Source of the DNA: JAGLQA01 sp023135565
GTDB lineage: Bacteria; Acidobacteriota; Aminicenantia; UBA2199
Assembly: GCA_030639305.1 (NCBI GenBank)
Contig: DAOWCY010000008.1
Span: 1-64,000, forward strand
Length of the DNA: 64,000 bases
Reading direction: 5' to 3'
Shown here piece after piece: positions 34,710 through 43,295 of the stretch. The notes beneath the pieces were generated by a model. That model was not told the origin of the DNA. It did no database searches and was given only the letters and a program-made list of their open reading frames with translations. Both the position numbers and the translations under genes were made by a program. Numbering within the stretch: position 1 is the first letter of the stretch; each line of letters starts with the position of its first letter.

Positions 34710-34774
34710 TGCATTGCTTTTAAATTTGAAAAAAATTCTTCGGTTGGAGAATAAAATATAAGGAGGTAAGATTC

Positions 34775-36307
34775 ATGATTGGGAAAAAGAGTCTTATAGC
34801 ATTAGCAGCGTTATTTTTTGCGCTATGTTTTACCGTTACGGCAGCCGGTTATAACAAGGTTGCCGATGTAAGCGTGGGTTCCTTCGGTATCCACTGGCAG
34901 CCCAAAGTAGGCTTCGAGAAAATAGTTTTGACCGTCTCATGTCCCGACGGTTCGGTTTTCTCAAAAACTTTTTCCGGCGGCGGCGCACCCTATCTCGGCC
35001 TATCCGACAACAAGGGGAATTTCGGCGATGGCCTTTATACTTACGAACTGCGGGTCAGCCCTTACACTGTGAAGAAGACCCGGAAAGCCGGGGACAGGTC
35101 GCTGCCTCAAAAAACCATGCTTCAGTCCGGTTTTTTTACGGTTAAAGGCGGCAGTATCGTCACCACCGGCGGCGGTGAAGACGGTTTAGATCCTACCAAC
35201 GATATACTCCACTACGATGACGTCATTATCACCGGCAGCCTGTGCGTAGGTTTCGACTGCGCCAACGGGGAATCTTTCGGTTTCGATACCATTATTCTAA
35301 AAGAACACAACCTGCGTATTTATTTCAACGACACCAGCTATACAGCTTCTTATCCCACCAACAACTGGCGTATTACCATAAACGATTCTACCAATGGCGG
35401 CGCTTCCTATTTTTCTGTCGATGATGTGGATGACGGCACCTCGATATTTAAGATCGAAGCCGGAGCTCCCAGCAACTCTCTTTATGTAGAAGACTATGGC
35501 CGGATCGGTTTAGGAACTTCTACACCGGTGGTGGAACTGCATATCAAAGACAGCGACACACCGACTGTGCGCTTAGAGCAGGACAGCTCGGGCGGATGGA
35601 CCGCCCAAACCTGGGATGTAGCCGGTAACGAATCCAATTTCTTTATCAGGGATGCCACCAACGGGTCCAAGCTGCCTTTCAGGATCCAACCCAGCACTCC
35701 TTCCAGCACATTGTGCCTCAAATCGGACGGCAAAATAGGTATCGGCACCTGGTCGCCGGCATATGCCCTTGAATTAGAGACCACAGGGTCAGACGCCATT
35801 TTCGCTATCGACCGAACTGACGGCGCAACCGGAAAAGTCGCCGCAGGTACTAATGGAGTACAAATAGGATCTATCTCCAACGACAAAGTACATTTTGTAG
35901 TAAATAACGGCACCAAAGTGTTGACTGTGGACACCGACAGCCAGGTGGGTATCGGCCAGACGGCCCCTTCTTACCTGCTGCACTTAGGCGGCGGCGCTTA
36001 TTCCGACGGCAGCGACTGGTACCCCTCATGCAGCAGGGAACTCAAAGAAAACATCGAGAACCTCACCCTTGAAGAAGCGATAGCAGCGGTAAAAGATCTC
36101 AACCCGGTAAAGTACAATTATAAAAAGAACAAAGAAGAAGCGAGAGTGGGTTTCATCGCTGAAGATGTGCCGGAACTGGTAGCCATAAACAGCAGGAAAA
36201 ACCTGAGCACTATGGACATCCTGGCTGTTTTGACCAGGGTTGTTAAAGCACAGCAGGAGACCATAGAGAAACTCAACCGGCGGCTTGCCGAGGTTGAAAA
36301 CAAATAA
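34775..36307 (+). CDS. second secreted fibre-like S74 protein (paralog)
   Basis: This 510-residue protein is a close paralog of the gene at 32617, collinear throughout: signal peptide 1-25, a 'VADVSVGSFGIHWQPKVGFEKI' domain, the beta-repeat middle ('GRIGLGTSTPVVELHI', 'KIGIGTWSPAYALEL', 'QVGIGQTAPSYLLHL') and an S74 domain from about 419 (CSRELKENI...GFIAEDVPELVA) with a terminal coiled coil. Start ATG has AAGGAGG upstream. It has its own promoter and a leader of about 160 nt containing the 95-bp element, so its control differs from the first copy. It may form homo- or hetero-trimers with the neighbour. Confidence 0.82.
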   Translation: MIGKKSLIALAALFFALCFTVTAAGYNKVADVSVGSFGIHWQPKVGFEKIVLTVSCPDGSVFSKTFSGGGAPYLGLSDNKGNFGDGLYTYELRVSPYTVKKTRKAGDRSLPQKTMLQSGFFTVKGGSIVTTGGGEDGLDPTNDILHYDDVIITGSLCVGFDCANGESFGFDTIILKEHNLRIYFNDTSYTASYPTNNWRITINDSTNGGASYFSVDDVDDGTSIFKIEAGAPSNSLYVEDYGRIGLGTSTPVVELHIKDSDTPTVRLEQDSSGGWTAQTWDVAGNESNFFIRDATNGSKLPFRIQPSTPSSTLCLKSDGKIGIGTWSPAYALELETTGSDAIFAIDRTDGATGKVAAGTNGVQIGSISNDKVHFVVNNGTKVLTVDTDSQVGIGQTAPSYLLHLGGGAYSDGSDWYPSCSRELKENIENLTLEEAIAAVKDLNPVKYNYKKNKEEARVGFIAEDVPELVAINSRKNLSTMDILAVLTRVVKAQQETIEKLNRRLAEVENK

Positions 36308-36334
36308 CTATCCGGAAAATATAACCCTTAATTA

Positions 36335-36512
36335 ACAGAGGCGCTTTTTCCAGGCTCCTTAGGGTGGGGGAGCCGACCCCCGCCCAGGCCCCTCATAGGG
36401 TGCGGACGCCGGCCGCTTTGCAAAAACAAACTTTCCGGTCAACCCGGTCAGAGATTTGATTCCTCAGCCCCTTATAGGTTCCCCGTGCCACGGGGCCGCA
36501 CCCCCGGGGAAT
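36335..36512. repeat. dispersed repeat modules between convergent genes
   Basis: Contains ccttagggtgggggagccgaccccc, cctcataggg-gcggacgccggccgc, and ccccttataggttccccgtgccacgggg. No gene. Confidence 0.6.
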
Positions 36513-36521
36513 TTTTACTTT

Positions 36522-36977
36522 TTATTTTGATTTTTTGGAGCCGGTGTTCAAGCCTACGATACTAACCACATTACCATAACGCATCATGGCCATGCCATTC
36601 TGCCTCAAAATAAGGTCTAAAGCCTGATCCCAGGGCACTTGCTTCAATGAACAGGTAACCCTGCCGTTCACATCAGGGTCGATAACGATATTAAACTTGT
36701 AGTTCCGGGCAAAAATAAGAAGCACATTCTTCAAATCCGCATCCTTAAAATAAAAATCTCCCGGTTTCCCGGTGTATTTTTTTGCAGCTCCCCGGATACT
36801 CCTGCCTGCTTGTGTTTTTACCGGCTCTTTTTTTTCGGTCTTCTCCTGCTTTTCCTGTTTCTCTTGTTTTCCCCGGCAGCCGGGGCTTCCGGCAGCTTGC
36901 TCTGCGGCGGGCAAACTTACCCACAGCAGCAGTGCCGTTATCGCGCAGCACATCGCTATTACTCTTTTTTTTCTCAT
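36522..36977 (-). CDS. exported secretin N-domain (STN-like) protein
   Basis: This 151-residue protein has a signal peptide 1-24 (MRKKRVIAMCCAITALLLWV). A low-complexity linker with KQEKQEKQEK and KTQAG segments follows. The domain at about 75-145 ('FYFKDADLKNVLLIFARNYKFN', 'DPDVNGRVTCSLKQVPWDQALDLIL', 'YGNVVSI') matches the N0/STN fold of PilQ-type secretins and TonB receptors. The secretin ring domain itself is absent, so this is a stand-alone periplasmic adaptor or a truncated pilotin-like partner. It is divergently oriented from the glycan export operon and has its own promoter. Confidence 0.75.
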   Translation of the reverse strand: MRKKRVIAMCCAITALLLWVSLPAAEQAAGSPGCRGKQEKQEKQEKTEKKEPVKTQAGRSIRGAAKKYTGKPGDFYFKDADLKNVLLIFARNYKFNIVIDPDVNGRVTCSLKQVPWDQALDLILRQNGMAMMRYGNVVSIVGLNTGSKKSK

Positions 36978-36984
36978 TTTATGC

Positions 36985-37078
36985 CATTACATGGCGGTAA
37001 TGAGCAACATGTTATTCACTTTTCAGGTTACCGCCGCCAGGTGGTTTTTTTTCAAGCTTAGCCTTGAAGAAACATTAT
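36985..37078 (+). repeat. 95-bp promoter-associated element, copy C
   Basis: Same sequence family as copies A and B, with perfect 8-bp arms ggcggtaa (36993-37000) and ttaccgcc (37028-37035), and an end hairpin around ttcaag-cttagc-cttgaa. Here the adjoining promoter fires from the opposite end. Confidence 0.6.
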
Positions 37079-37102
37079 ATATTACCGGGTAATAAAATTC
37101 AA
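37074..37102 (-). promoter_or_regulatory. promoter of the secretin-N-domain gene
   Basis: On the minus strand TTGAAT (37102-37097), 17 bp, TATAAT (37079-37074). Its leader runs through copy C of the 95-bp element to the start codon at 36977. Confidence 0.6.
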
Positions 37103-37189
37103 TAGCGGGCCATTACAAAAAAACCGCTTTTCCCGGCTGCGGAAGGAGGAAACATTCACTCCTAAATTGTTTTTTTTTGGCTTCTTGCC

Positions 37190-37218
37190 TTGAATTTTTC
37201 TCCTGTTTGTGCTATATA
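37190..37218 (+). promoter_or_regulatory. probable promoter of the glycan export operon
   Basis: TTGAAT (37190-37195), 17 bp, TATATA (37213-37218), about 170 bp before the ABC permease gene. Nothing else is recognisable in 37103-37384. Confidence 0.5.
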
Positions 37219-37390
37219 CTAACTTAGAATTTAATAAGAAAACCCTTGAATACAGGGAAAAAAACATTCATGGCTGTAAATACTGGAAGAATATCTTCTG
37301 GCCGCAAAAAACCTATGGGCGGGAGCTTACTCAACCCGGAAATTTCCGGTTTCTTCATTGTAAAACAGCGGCATTAATGAGAATTTGTCT

Positions 37391-38227
37391 ATGGTAAGAA
37401 CACAATTAAAAAAATATTTGAGTTTAAAAGGTTTCTGGGGATTTTTAAAAGGCCTTTACGAAAATCGCAAGATAATCTACCAGTTGGTCGAAAAAGACAT
37501 GCAAAATCAATATTTGGGCTCTTTTTTAGGGGTAACCTGGTCTTTTATCCAGCCCACAATCTTTATACTGGTACTCTGGTTTGTTTTTTCCACCGGTCTC
37601 AGGGGTGCCCGAACAGCAGGTGAGGTACCTTTTGTCCTCTACTTAGTGGCGGGAATAATCATATGGAATTTTTTTTCCGCCTGCCTGCCGGCCGGAGCAT
37701 CATCTATAAAACAAAACAGTTACCTGGTAAACAAGATGGTATTCCGGGTGAGTATGCTGCCTGTAGTGAAGATTTTATCTTCCTTAGTCGTCCATACATT
37801 TTTCCTGGTAGTAGTAATGATCTTATACTTTGCCCACGGGTATTTTATCGATCTTTATTACCTGCAAATTTTGTACTACATTTTTGCCACCATGGTTTTT
37901 ACCCTGGGGGTCTCATGGATTACCTCTTCGGTGGCGTTGTTCTTCCCCGATTTATTCCAGATTATTCAATTAGTAGTGCGCATTGGATTCTGGTTTACCC
38001 CCATCATCTGGCCCATCGAAAGGGTGCCGGAGAAGTACCAGGTCTTTGTCAAGGCTAACCCGGCTTACTACTTAGTAATGGGTTACCGGGACAGCCTGAT
38101 TTATAAGGTTTGGTTCTGGGAACACCCGGCGTTAACTACCTATTTCTGGCTGCTCACCCTAATTGTATTTGCCCTGGGCAGCATCGTTTTCAGGCGGCTG
38201 AAACCCCATTTCGCCGACGTATTATAA
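37391..38227 (+). CDS. wzm: ABC-2 polysaccharide export permease (Wzm/TagG type)
   Basis: This protein of about 278 residues has six membrane helices. 'LVEKDMQNQYLGSFLGVTWSF' precedes the first helix, the pattern of Wzm/KpsM permeases. The later 'GFWFTPIIWPIERVP' and 'NPAYYLVMGYRD' blocks are family hallmarks. Start is taken as the ATG at 37391; a TTG at 37385 is possible and no good SD marks either. It would form the channel that moves undecaprenyl-linked glycan across the inner membrane with the ATPase encoded next (9 bp gap). As first gene of the 26-kb locus it defines export as ABC-dependent. Confidence 0.9.
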   Translation: MVRTQLKKYLSLKGFWGFLKGLYENRKIIYQLVEKDMQNQYLGSFLGVTWSFIQPTIFILVLWFVFSTGLRGARTAGEVPFVLYLVAGIIIWNFFSACLPAGASSIKQNSYLVNKMVFRVSMLPVVKILSSLVVHTFFLVVVMILYFAHGYFIDLYYLQILYYIFATMVFTLGVSWITSSVALFFPDLFQIIQLVVRIGFWFTPIIWPIERVPEKYQVFVKANPAYYLVMGYRDSLIYKVWFWEHPALTTYFWLLTLIVFALGSIVFRRLKPHFADVL

Positions 38228-38236
38228 TTTCCGAAC

Positions 38237-39607
38237 ATGACAAACATCGCAATAAAAATTGAAAATCTTTCCAAAGTATACAGGCTCTACGACAAAAATA
38301 TCGACCGTCTAAAAGAGGCGATTCATCCCTTCAAGAAAAAATACCACCATCCCTTTTACGCTTTGAAAAAATTGAACATTACGGTTAAAAAAGGAGAAAT
38401 CCTGGGTATTATCGGACGTAACGGCTCCGGGAAATCGACGCTGGCAAAAATTGTCAGCGGAGTGCTGATGCAGTCTACCGGGAACTGCGCTGTCAATGGT
38501 AGAGTTTCCCCACTTTTAGGCGTGGCGGGAGGTTTTAACCCCGAATTAACGGGAGTAGAGAATATCTACTTGAATGGCATGATAAAGGGCTTTTCCCGCA
38601 AAGAGATGGATGCCATGTTAGATGACATCATCTCATTTGCCGACATCGGGGAATTCATTTACCAGCCGGTAAAAACCTACTCCAGCGGTATGAACGCCCG
38701 CTTAGGGTTTGCCGTGGCCATCAATATCAACCCGAAGATTTTGATTTTAGACGAAGTGCTTTCCGTGGGTGATGAACTATTTAAAAGAAAGTGTTTTGCC
38801 AAGATGGAGGAGCTTTTCGATTCCGGTTGTACTGTATTATTTGTGTCTCACAGCATGAGTTCCGTGAATGAAATCTGTTCGAGAGCTATCCTTATCGATA
38901 AGGGGGAATTAATTTTAGAAGGTCCTCCGAAATCGGTTACCCTGCACTATCAGAAATTATTATATGCAAAAGAGGAGAAAAAAGATAAAATCAGGAATGA
39001 GATCATTCAACTGAATAACAATGAGGAGAAGAAAAAAAAGTTTGCTTCGACTGTAGAAGAAATCGAAGAGAAACCCGCCGCAAAAGAGACGGAAGAGGTG
39101 GAAAAGCAGGAAGCATATTATATCCCCGAATTTATACCCCAAAGTACTGTTATACATAAAAATTATGATGTCGATATATACGATGTACAGATCAAAACCC
39201 TGGATGGGGGAAAAGTGAATGTGCTGGTAACGAATGAAGAGTATGTCTATTCTTACAAAATCCGTTTCGATATGGATATTGAAAATGTTAACTTCGGCAT
39301 GGGTATTAGAAGTGAAAAAGGATTTGTTTTAAGTTGGATGAAGTATCCTGGAACAAACCGGTATTTAGAAGACAAAATCACTAAAAAGTCTAATTATTTA
39401 GTAGAATGGTATTTTACATGTTCATTTCTCCCGGGAAATTATTACGTTTCCGCCGGCTTGAGATCCCTAAAGGATGGCGAAATCGTGTTTTTGAATAAAA
39501 TTGATGATGCTTTAGTCTTCAAGGTCCAGGAAGACAAGAAAAGACAAAAAGGTGGAATTGTCGATTGTAAGCAATATGTAAATATCAAAGAACTTGACCG
39601 GGAATAA
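38237..39607 (+). CDS. wzt: ABC export ATPase with C-terminal glycan-binding domain (Wzt type)
   Basis: This 456-residue protein has a nucleotide-binding domain (about 1-245) with Walker A GRNGSGKST (Lys66), signature TYSSGMNARL, Walker B ILILDEVLSVGD, and the H-loop in 'VLFVSHSMSS'. A charged Glu/Lys-rich linker (about 250-300) joins a C-terminal beta-sandwich (about 310-450: 'YDVQIKTLDGGKVNVLVTNEEY', 'FGMGIRSEKGFVLSW', 'PGNYYVSAGL') matching the Wzt carbohydrate-binding module. In known systems that module reads a terminal modification (methyl, phosphate) of the finished chain before export. Methyltransferases in this locus fit such capping, but the link is inferred. Confidence 0.92.
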   Translation: MTNIAIKIENLSKVYRLYDKNIDRLKEAIHPFKKKYHHPFYALKKLNITVKKGEILGIIGRNGSGKSTLAKIVSGVLMQSTGNCAVNGRVSPLLGVAGGFNPELTGVENIYLNGMIKGFSRKEMDAMLDDIISFADIGEFIYQPVKTYSSGMNARLGFAVAININPKILILDEVLSVGDELFKRKCFAKMEELFDSGCTVLFVSHSMSSVNEICSRAILIDKGELILEGPPKSVTLHYQKLLYAKEEKKDKIRNEIIQLNNNEEKKKKFASTVEEIEEKPAAKETEEVEKQEAYYIPEFIPQSTVIHKNYDVDIYDVQIKTLDGGKVNVLVTNEEYVYSYKIRFDMDIENVNFGMGIRSEKGFVLSWMKYPGTNRYLEDKITKKSNYLVEWYFTCSFLPGNYYVSAGLRSLKDGEIVFLNKIDDALVFKVQEDKKRQKGGIVDCKQYVNIKELDRE

Positions 39608-39642
39608 TCGTTTTGTAAATTTTCCCAGGATCATTAAACAAA

Positions 39643-40431
39643 ATGAAAAAAAATCCTTTTGAAAAGAAATTTATTTTTATAACAGGTACTCCAAGATCAG
39701 GCTCCTCGATGCTTACAAAAGTAATCGACGCTCACCCTGATATCGCAATGTTGATGGAAAATAATTTTGGAAACCGGCGCCGGCATTGGGAAAAAAATGA
39801 AGCCTGGAACTCTCCCGAAAACCTAATAAAGGAAGTTGAAATTTTATACTCCCGTTTAAAAGAGCCCATCATAGGAAATAAAGTATGCACACCCGATGTT
39901 TGGTGCGCGGACGATATTAATATGTTTTGCCGATTATTTAAGAATTTCAAAATTTTATTTATAGTCAGGGACCCGGGAGCAGTCGCCCTATCCCGTCAAA
40001 CAAGAGAAGTAGGGAAGCAGGATTATTCACTCGTTTATAATGAAAAAGCTAAGGAAAATATTTTATTGAACTTTAAAAGTCAATTTCACACATATATATC
40101 TTCCTGGCGGCAAAGTATCGAGACTTACTGGAAATTGACAGACGTATTTGGAGATAAGGTAAAAATTGTTTATTACGAAGATTTTTGTGACCGGTTTGAA
40201 GAGCAGGCAAAAAAAATTTTTAATTTTTTAGATATAAAATTTTCCGGCAGGGTATTAAATTGGTATAAATATCCTCATTATGATGGCGGAGGTAATATGG
40301 TCAGGGATTTAAAGTATAAAGATGCCCCGGTTTTTGCCCGCAGCAAATACGAAAATCATCCAAAGGATTTGTCGGAAGTGTTGAAAACAGTAGAATGGCA
40401 ATTTCATCTCTGGGAAAACAGGAAATTGTAA
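39643..40431 (+). CDS. sulfotransferase-family protein
   Basis: This 262-residue cytosolic enzyme carries the PAPS 5'-phosphosulfate loop TPRSGSS (16-22) and a 3'-phosphate-binding segment 'LFIVRDPGAVALSRQTRE' near 110. A 'YYEDFCDRFEEQAKKIFNFL' block is typical of sulfotransferase C-terminal halves. It would transfer sulfate from PAPS to a hydroxyl, here probably on sugar. It is one of seven such domains in the locus. No SD is evident. It is followed by a 56-bp gap. Confidence 0.85.
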   Translation: MKKNPFEKKFIFITGTPRSGSSMLTKVIDAHPDIAMLMENNFGNRRRHWEKNEAWNSPENLIKEVEILYSRLKEPIIGNKVCTPDVWCADDINMFCRLFKNFKILFIVRDPGAVALSRQTREVGKQDYSLVYNEKAKENILLNFKSQFHTYISSWRQSIETYWKLTDVFGDKVKIVYYEDFCDRFEEQAKKIFNFLDIKFSGRVLNWYKYPHYDGGGNMVRDLKYKDAPVFARSKYENHPKDLSEVLKTVEWQFHLWENRKL

Positions 40432-40487
40432 AGCATTAGGATTTGGACTAAAAAAAGAAATTTATATTTTATAAGAAAAGTGAAAAA

Positions 40488-41588
40488 ATGGATCATCCGG
40501 ATAAAATAAGGTTTGAACACGATTTTACAGATCGGCAATTTGTGAAATATTTGTTGGATTCTATCCTGGAATATAAGAAAAACAACATGAAGATTTTGTT
40601 TTCGGAAAATAACCCGATAACCGGGGAAGTCGTTAAAACACTGGATGAGACATATAAGCTGCAGTGTGAATACTACATTATAGATAACTCTTCATCTCCC
40701 GTCTCTTTAACCGGTAATGTTGTTTTTTATAATTCCTTGATCGACTTTGAAAAGGAACGGGAAGCTCTCGATGTGATAGTTTGTGTGAGCGCCGATAGTA
40801 AAAAAGTGCATGCTTTTTTTTATGAAACCCAGGGGAATCCGAAGTTATTTAAAACTCCTTTTATATATAAGATAAGAGGAAGCGAGACCTATCCCCTGCT
40901 TAATGAGCAGGACCTGTGGAAAGAGTTCGGTATTGCGGACACTCATGTATTCATAACCAGCCAGTTTGATAACGGGTTATTTGAAAGTATTTACAGGTAT
41001 TCTTTAACAAAGGTGAGAAGAAAATGCCAGGTTAGAGACGCCTATGACTTGTTTTCATGCCTGGAACAGTGCGATTCGGTGAGTGGCGATATTATCGAGT
41101 TCGGTACTTTCGAGGGACATTCCGGGCTTTTGATAGCAGAGTACATCAAAAGGCGGAATTTAAATAAAAGGCTCTTTCTCTGCGATACCTTCGACAAATT
41201 CCCCGGAGTAGATTGTGGAATAGATAGATGGTGGAGTAATCTCGACATTAAAAACTTTGATTTTACCCACGTCAAAGCGATTTTTGAACCTTATGAATTT
41301 GTAAAATTGGTGAAAGGAGAATTTGAAAAAACGATTCATCATATTCCCAGCGATAGGTTTTCCTTTGCTTTTGTCGATTGCGATAGTTATGAGGCTACTC
41401 GGTTCGCAGCGGATTATGTCTATCCAAAACTGTCTACCGGAGGTTGTATGGTTTTCGAGGATTATGGCCATCACAATTTGGTAGGAGCGCGCCGGGCAGT
41501 CGATGAATTTATCGCTGGGAAAGGCAATAAAATATTTTCATTTTTTTCTTTTTTCAGCGGGCTTAAAATAGTCGTAAAACTTGCATGA
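40488..41588 (+). CDS. TylF/MycF-like O-methyltransferase
   Basis: This 366-residue protein has an N-terminal half (1-180) that is a separate alpha/beta region of unknown role. The C-terminal half is a macrocin-O-methyltransferase-like domain: SAM motif 'DIIEFGTFEGHSG' (201-213), 'LFLCDTFDKFPGVD' (229-241), metal-binding FVDCDSYEATRF (Asp296, Asp298) and 'GGCMVFEDYGHHN'. TylF-type enzymes methylate sugar hydroxyls with Mg and SAM, so glycan methylation is the likely job. The gene ends inside the ribosome-site region of the next methyltransferase. Confidence 0.82.
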   Translation: MDHPDKIRFEHDFTDRQFVKYLLDSILEYKKNNMKILFSENNPITGEVVKTLDETYKLQCEYYIIDNSSSPVSLTGNVVFYNSLIDFEKEREALDVIVCVSADSKKVHAFFYETQGNPKLFKTPFIYKIRGSETYPLLNEQDLWKEFGIADTHVFITSQFDNGLFESIYRYSLTKVRRKCQVRDAYDLFSCLEQCDSVSGDIIEFGTFEGHSGLLIAEYIKRRNLNKRLFLCDTFDKFPGVDCGIDRWWSNLDIKNFDFTHVKAIFEPYEFVKLVKGEFEKTIHHIPSDRFSFAFVDCDSYEATRFAADYVYPKLSTGGCMVFEDYGHHNLVGARRAVDEFIAGKGNKIFSFFSFFSGLKIVVKLA

Positions 41589-41604
41589 AAAGGAGATTTG
41601 TTTA

Positions 41605-42357
41605 ATGTTAGAATGGCCGAGATATAGTGTTTATAAAACGCCGGAATATTTGGAATTACGTAAGAAAATAAGAAACCCGGGTCCCGGCAGGCCCAAGGCA
41701 TGGGCTTACCCATGGTGTATCCTGAACGGTCAACTCCATGAGCATTTATTTTCCCTGGATTTCGGCTGCGGCTCAAAGTCCAATTTTACCTATTATATAA
41801 GTGAAATCACCAAAAGTATGACCATTGGAGCGGACTTAAGCCGCCTCCAGGAAGATTCCGGCAGTGTCCGTTTTGTGCAAAACCGCATCGACCGGCTGGA
41901 ATTTCCAGACGATTTTTTCGATCGTATTTTTTCTATATCGGTGCTGGAGCATGTGCCGCTTAACAAAAGGGCAGAGGTATTAACTGAGATTTTCCGGGTG
42001 CTGCGCCCCGGCGGGCTGGCTGTTTTCACTATCGACTGGATTTTCGGGATGAATGACCGGCTGCTGGAACAGTTAATCGCCAGCAGAGACTTAGGACGCA
42101 TCGGTTCGAATATATTCGGTAATTATGATTTTTCCAGGCTAATATCCGATTATGAACACCTAATTTCCCCACTTCTGCCCATCAACGAAAAATATCTCCC
42201 CGGTTCGGCGGCATTCGATGAAGAACGAATTCTTGCCGATGAAGACATGCTGGTGAGTGAATCGGACAATGTGACCGATGTGGAACTTTTCAAGTATACC
42301 ACGGTTGGGCTGATCCTTAAGAAACAAGGAAAAGCGGACTGCGTCCGCACCCTATGA
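41605..42357 (+). CDS. class I SAM-dependent methyltransferase
   Basis: This 250-residue protein starts at ATG 41605, chosen for AAGGAG 9 bp upstream; a TTG at 41581 overlaps the previous gene. Motif I is LDFGCGSK (51-58), the acidic ribose-binding residue lies in 'TIGADLSRL', and 'FSISVLEHVP' plus 'EIFRVLRPGGLAVF' complete the Methyltransf_11 pattern. The acceptor is unknown. Placement directly after the TylF-like gene suggests glycan tailoring or chain capping. Confidence 0.85.
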   Translation: MLEWPRYSVYKTPEYLELRKKIRNPGPGRPKAWAYPWCILNGQLHEHLFSLDFGCGSKSNFTYYISEITKSMTIGADLSRLQEDSGSVRFVQNRIDRLEFPDDFFDRIFSISVLEHVPLNKRAEVLTEIFRVLRPGGLAVFTIDWIFGMNDRLLEQLIASRDLGRIGSNIFGNYDFSRLISDYEHLISPLLPINEKYLPGSAAFDEERILADEDMLVSESDNVTDVELFKYTTVGLILKKQGKADCVRTL

Positions 42358-42499
42358 GAGGCGCGGGAATTCAAAACTCGACCAGGTTGACCGAAAGTTT
42401 TTTTTGCATCCTTTCACGTAATATTAATACAAAAGGGCCCCGGGACAAAGATCACGAAAAAATAATGTGACCGCACATGATAAAAAGCAGAGTAAAAAC

Positions 42500-43270
42500 A
42501 TGGAAAAAACCGATTTTTTAACGATATTTGCCGGTTTTGAGAATTTGCCTGTGGTGGAGCAAACGCTGCCCGCGGTGATCGAGGAAACGCGGCAAAATGA
42601 CGCAAGACTGATCGTTCATGATTCCAGTGTAAAAGAAAGGGATAAAAAATGGGAATACCTAAAGGAATTAAATAAAAATAAAGACTTTTTCCTGCTGCTC
42701 TCCGATAACCTGTCGATGGCCCATGCCCGGAATATGTGCCTTCACCTGGGCCAGGAACTCATGGCCCCGGAGTATATATGTGTGATGGAAGATGATCATG
42801 GATTTAAACCCGGTCTAATCCAGGCGGCTATTAAAGCAATGAAGACCTATTATGGCAAGAAAGCGCCCAATGGACTGCGTTATGGCTTGTTTAGCGGGTG
42901 TGGGAAACATCATAAAGCCAAAAGAGAATTATTGCCTGATGGGAATGCCTATCCCGCTTCCGATAATAATCCGGCCCAGATGGGCAGGGCAAATAGCTGC
43001 TTCCGCTGTGCGCCCACTTCTCATTGGAATAACGTATTAAAAGGCTATGATACGGACGAATATTTGATATCTACGTTTCAAACGAATAATCTAAATTTGC
43101 GTAATTATTTTAAAGGATTTACGATGATGATTATTCAAAACGGGGATTTAATGTTTGATATCGAAGTGGGCGGTCGCGGCGTAAGGAGCGCTTCAGATAT
43201 GAAACTATGGGATGAAAAATACACGGCCAGCGATTCGAGGAGCCGGTATCTCGGCAAAGATTCGGTATAA
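42500..43270 (+). CDS. glycosyltransferase-like (GT-A-type) protein
   Basis: This protein of about 256 residues (a GTG at 42467 would add 11). The N-terminal 'FLTIFAGFENLPVVEQTLPAV' strand-helix, 'RLIVHDSSV', 'LSDNLSMAHARNMCL' and 'EYICVMEDDHGF' resemble a GT2/GT-A nucleotide-sugar fold, with EDD as the DxD-like metal site. The C-terminal 'SASDMKLWDEKYTASDSRSRYLG' is unfamiliar. The donor and linkage are unknown. Confidence 0.65.
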   Translation: MEKTDFLTIFAGFENLPVVEQTLPAVIEETRQNDARLIVHDSSVKERDKKWEYLKELNKNKDFFLLLSDNLSMAHARNMCLHLGQELMAPEYICVMEDDHGFKPGLIQAAIKAMKTYYGKKAPNGLRYGLFSGCGKHHKAKRELLPDGNAYPASDNNPAQMGRANSCFRCAPTSHWNNVLKGYDTDEYLISTFQTNNLNLRNYFKGFTMMIIQNGDLMFDIEVGGRGVRSASDMKLWDEKYTASDSRSRYLGKDSV

Positions 43271-43295
43271 ATAAAAGAAAGTATCCATCGAAACA

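Noticed and set aside
32617..36307. Prophage tail-fibre region
   Set aside because: Both S74 proteins have signal peptides, and no capsid, terminase, tail or integrase gene is nearby.
37209..37397. A 62-residue frame before the export permease
   Set aside because: It overlaps the probable promoter and the permease start, has no ribosome site and no recognisable composition.
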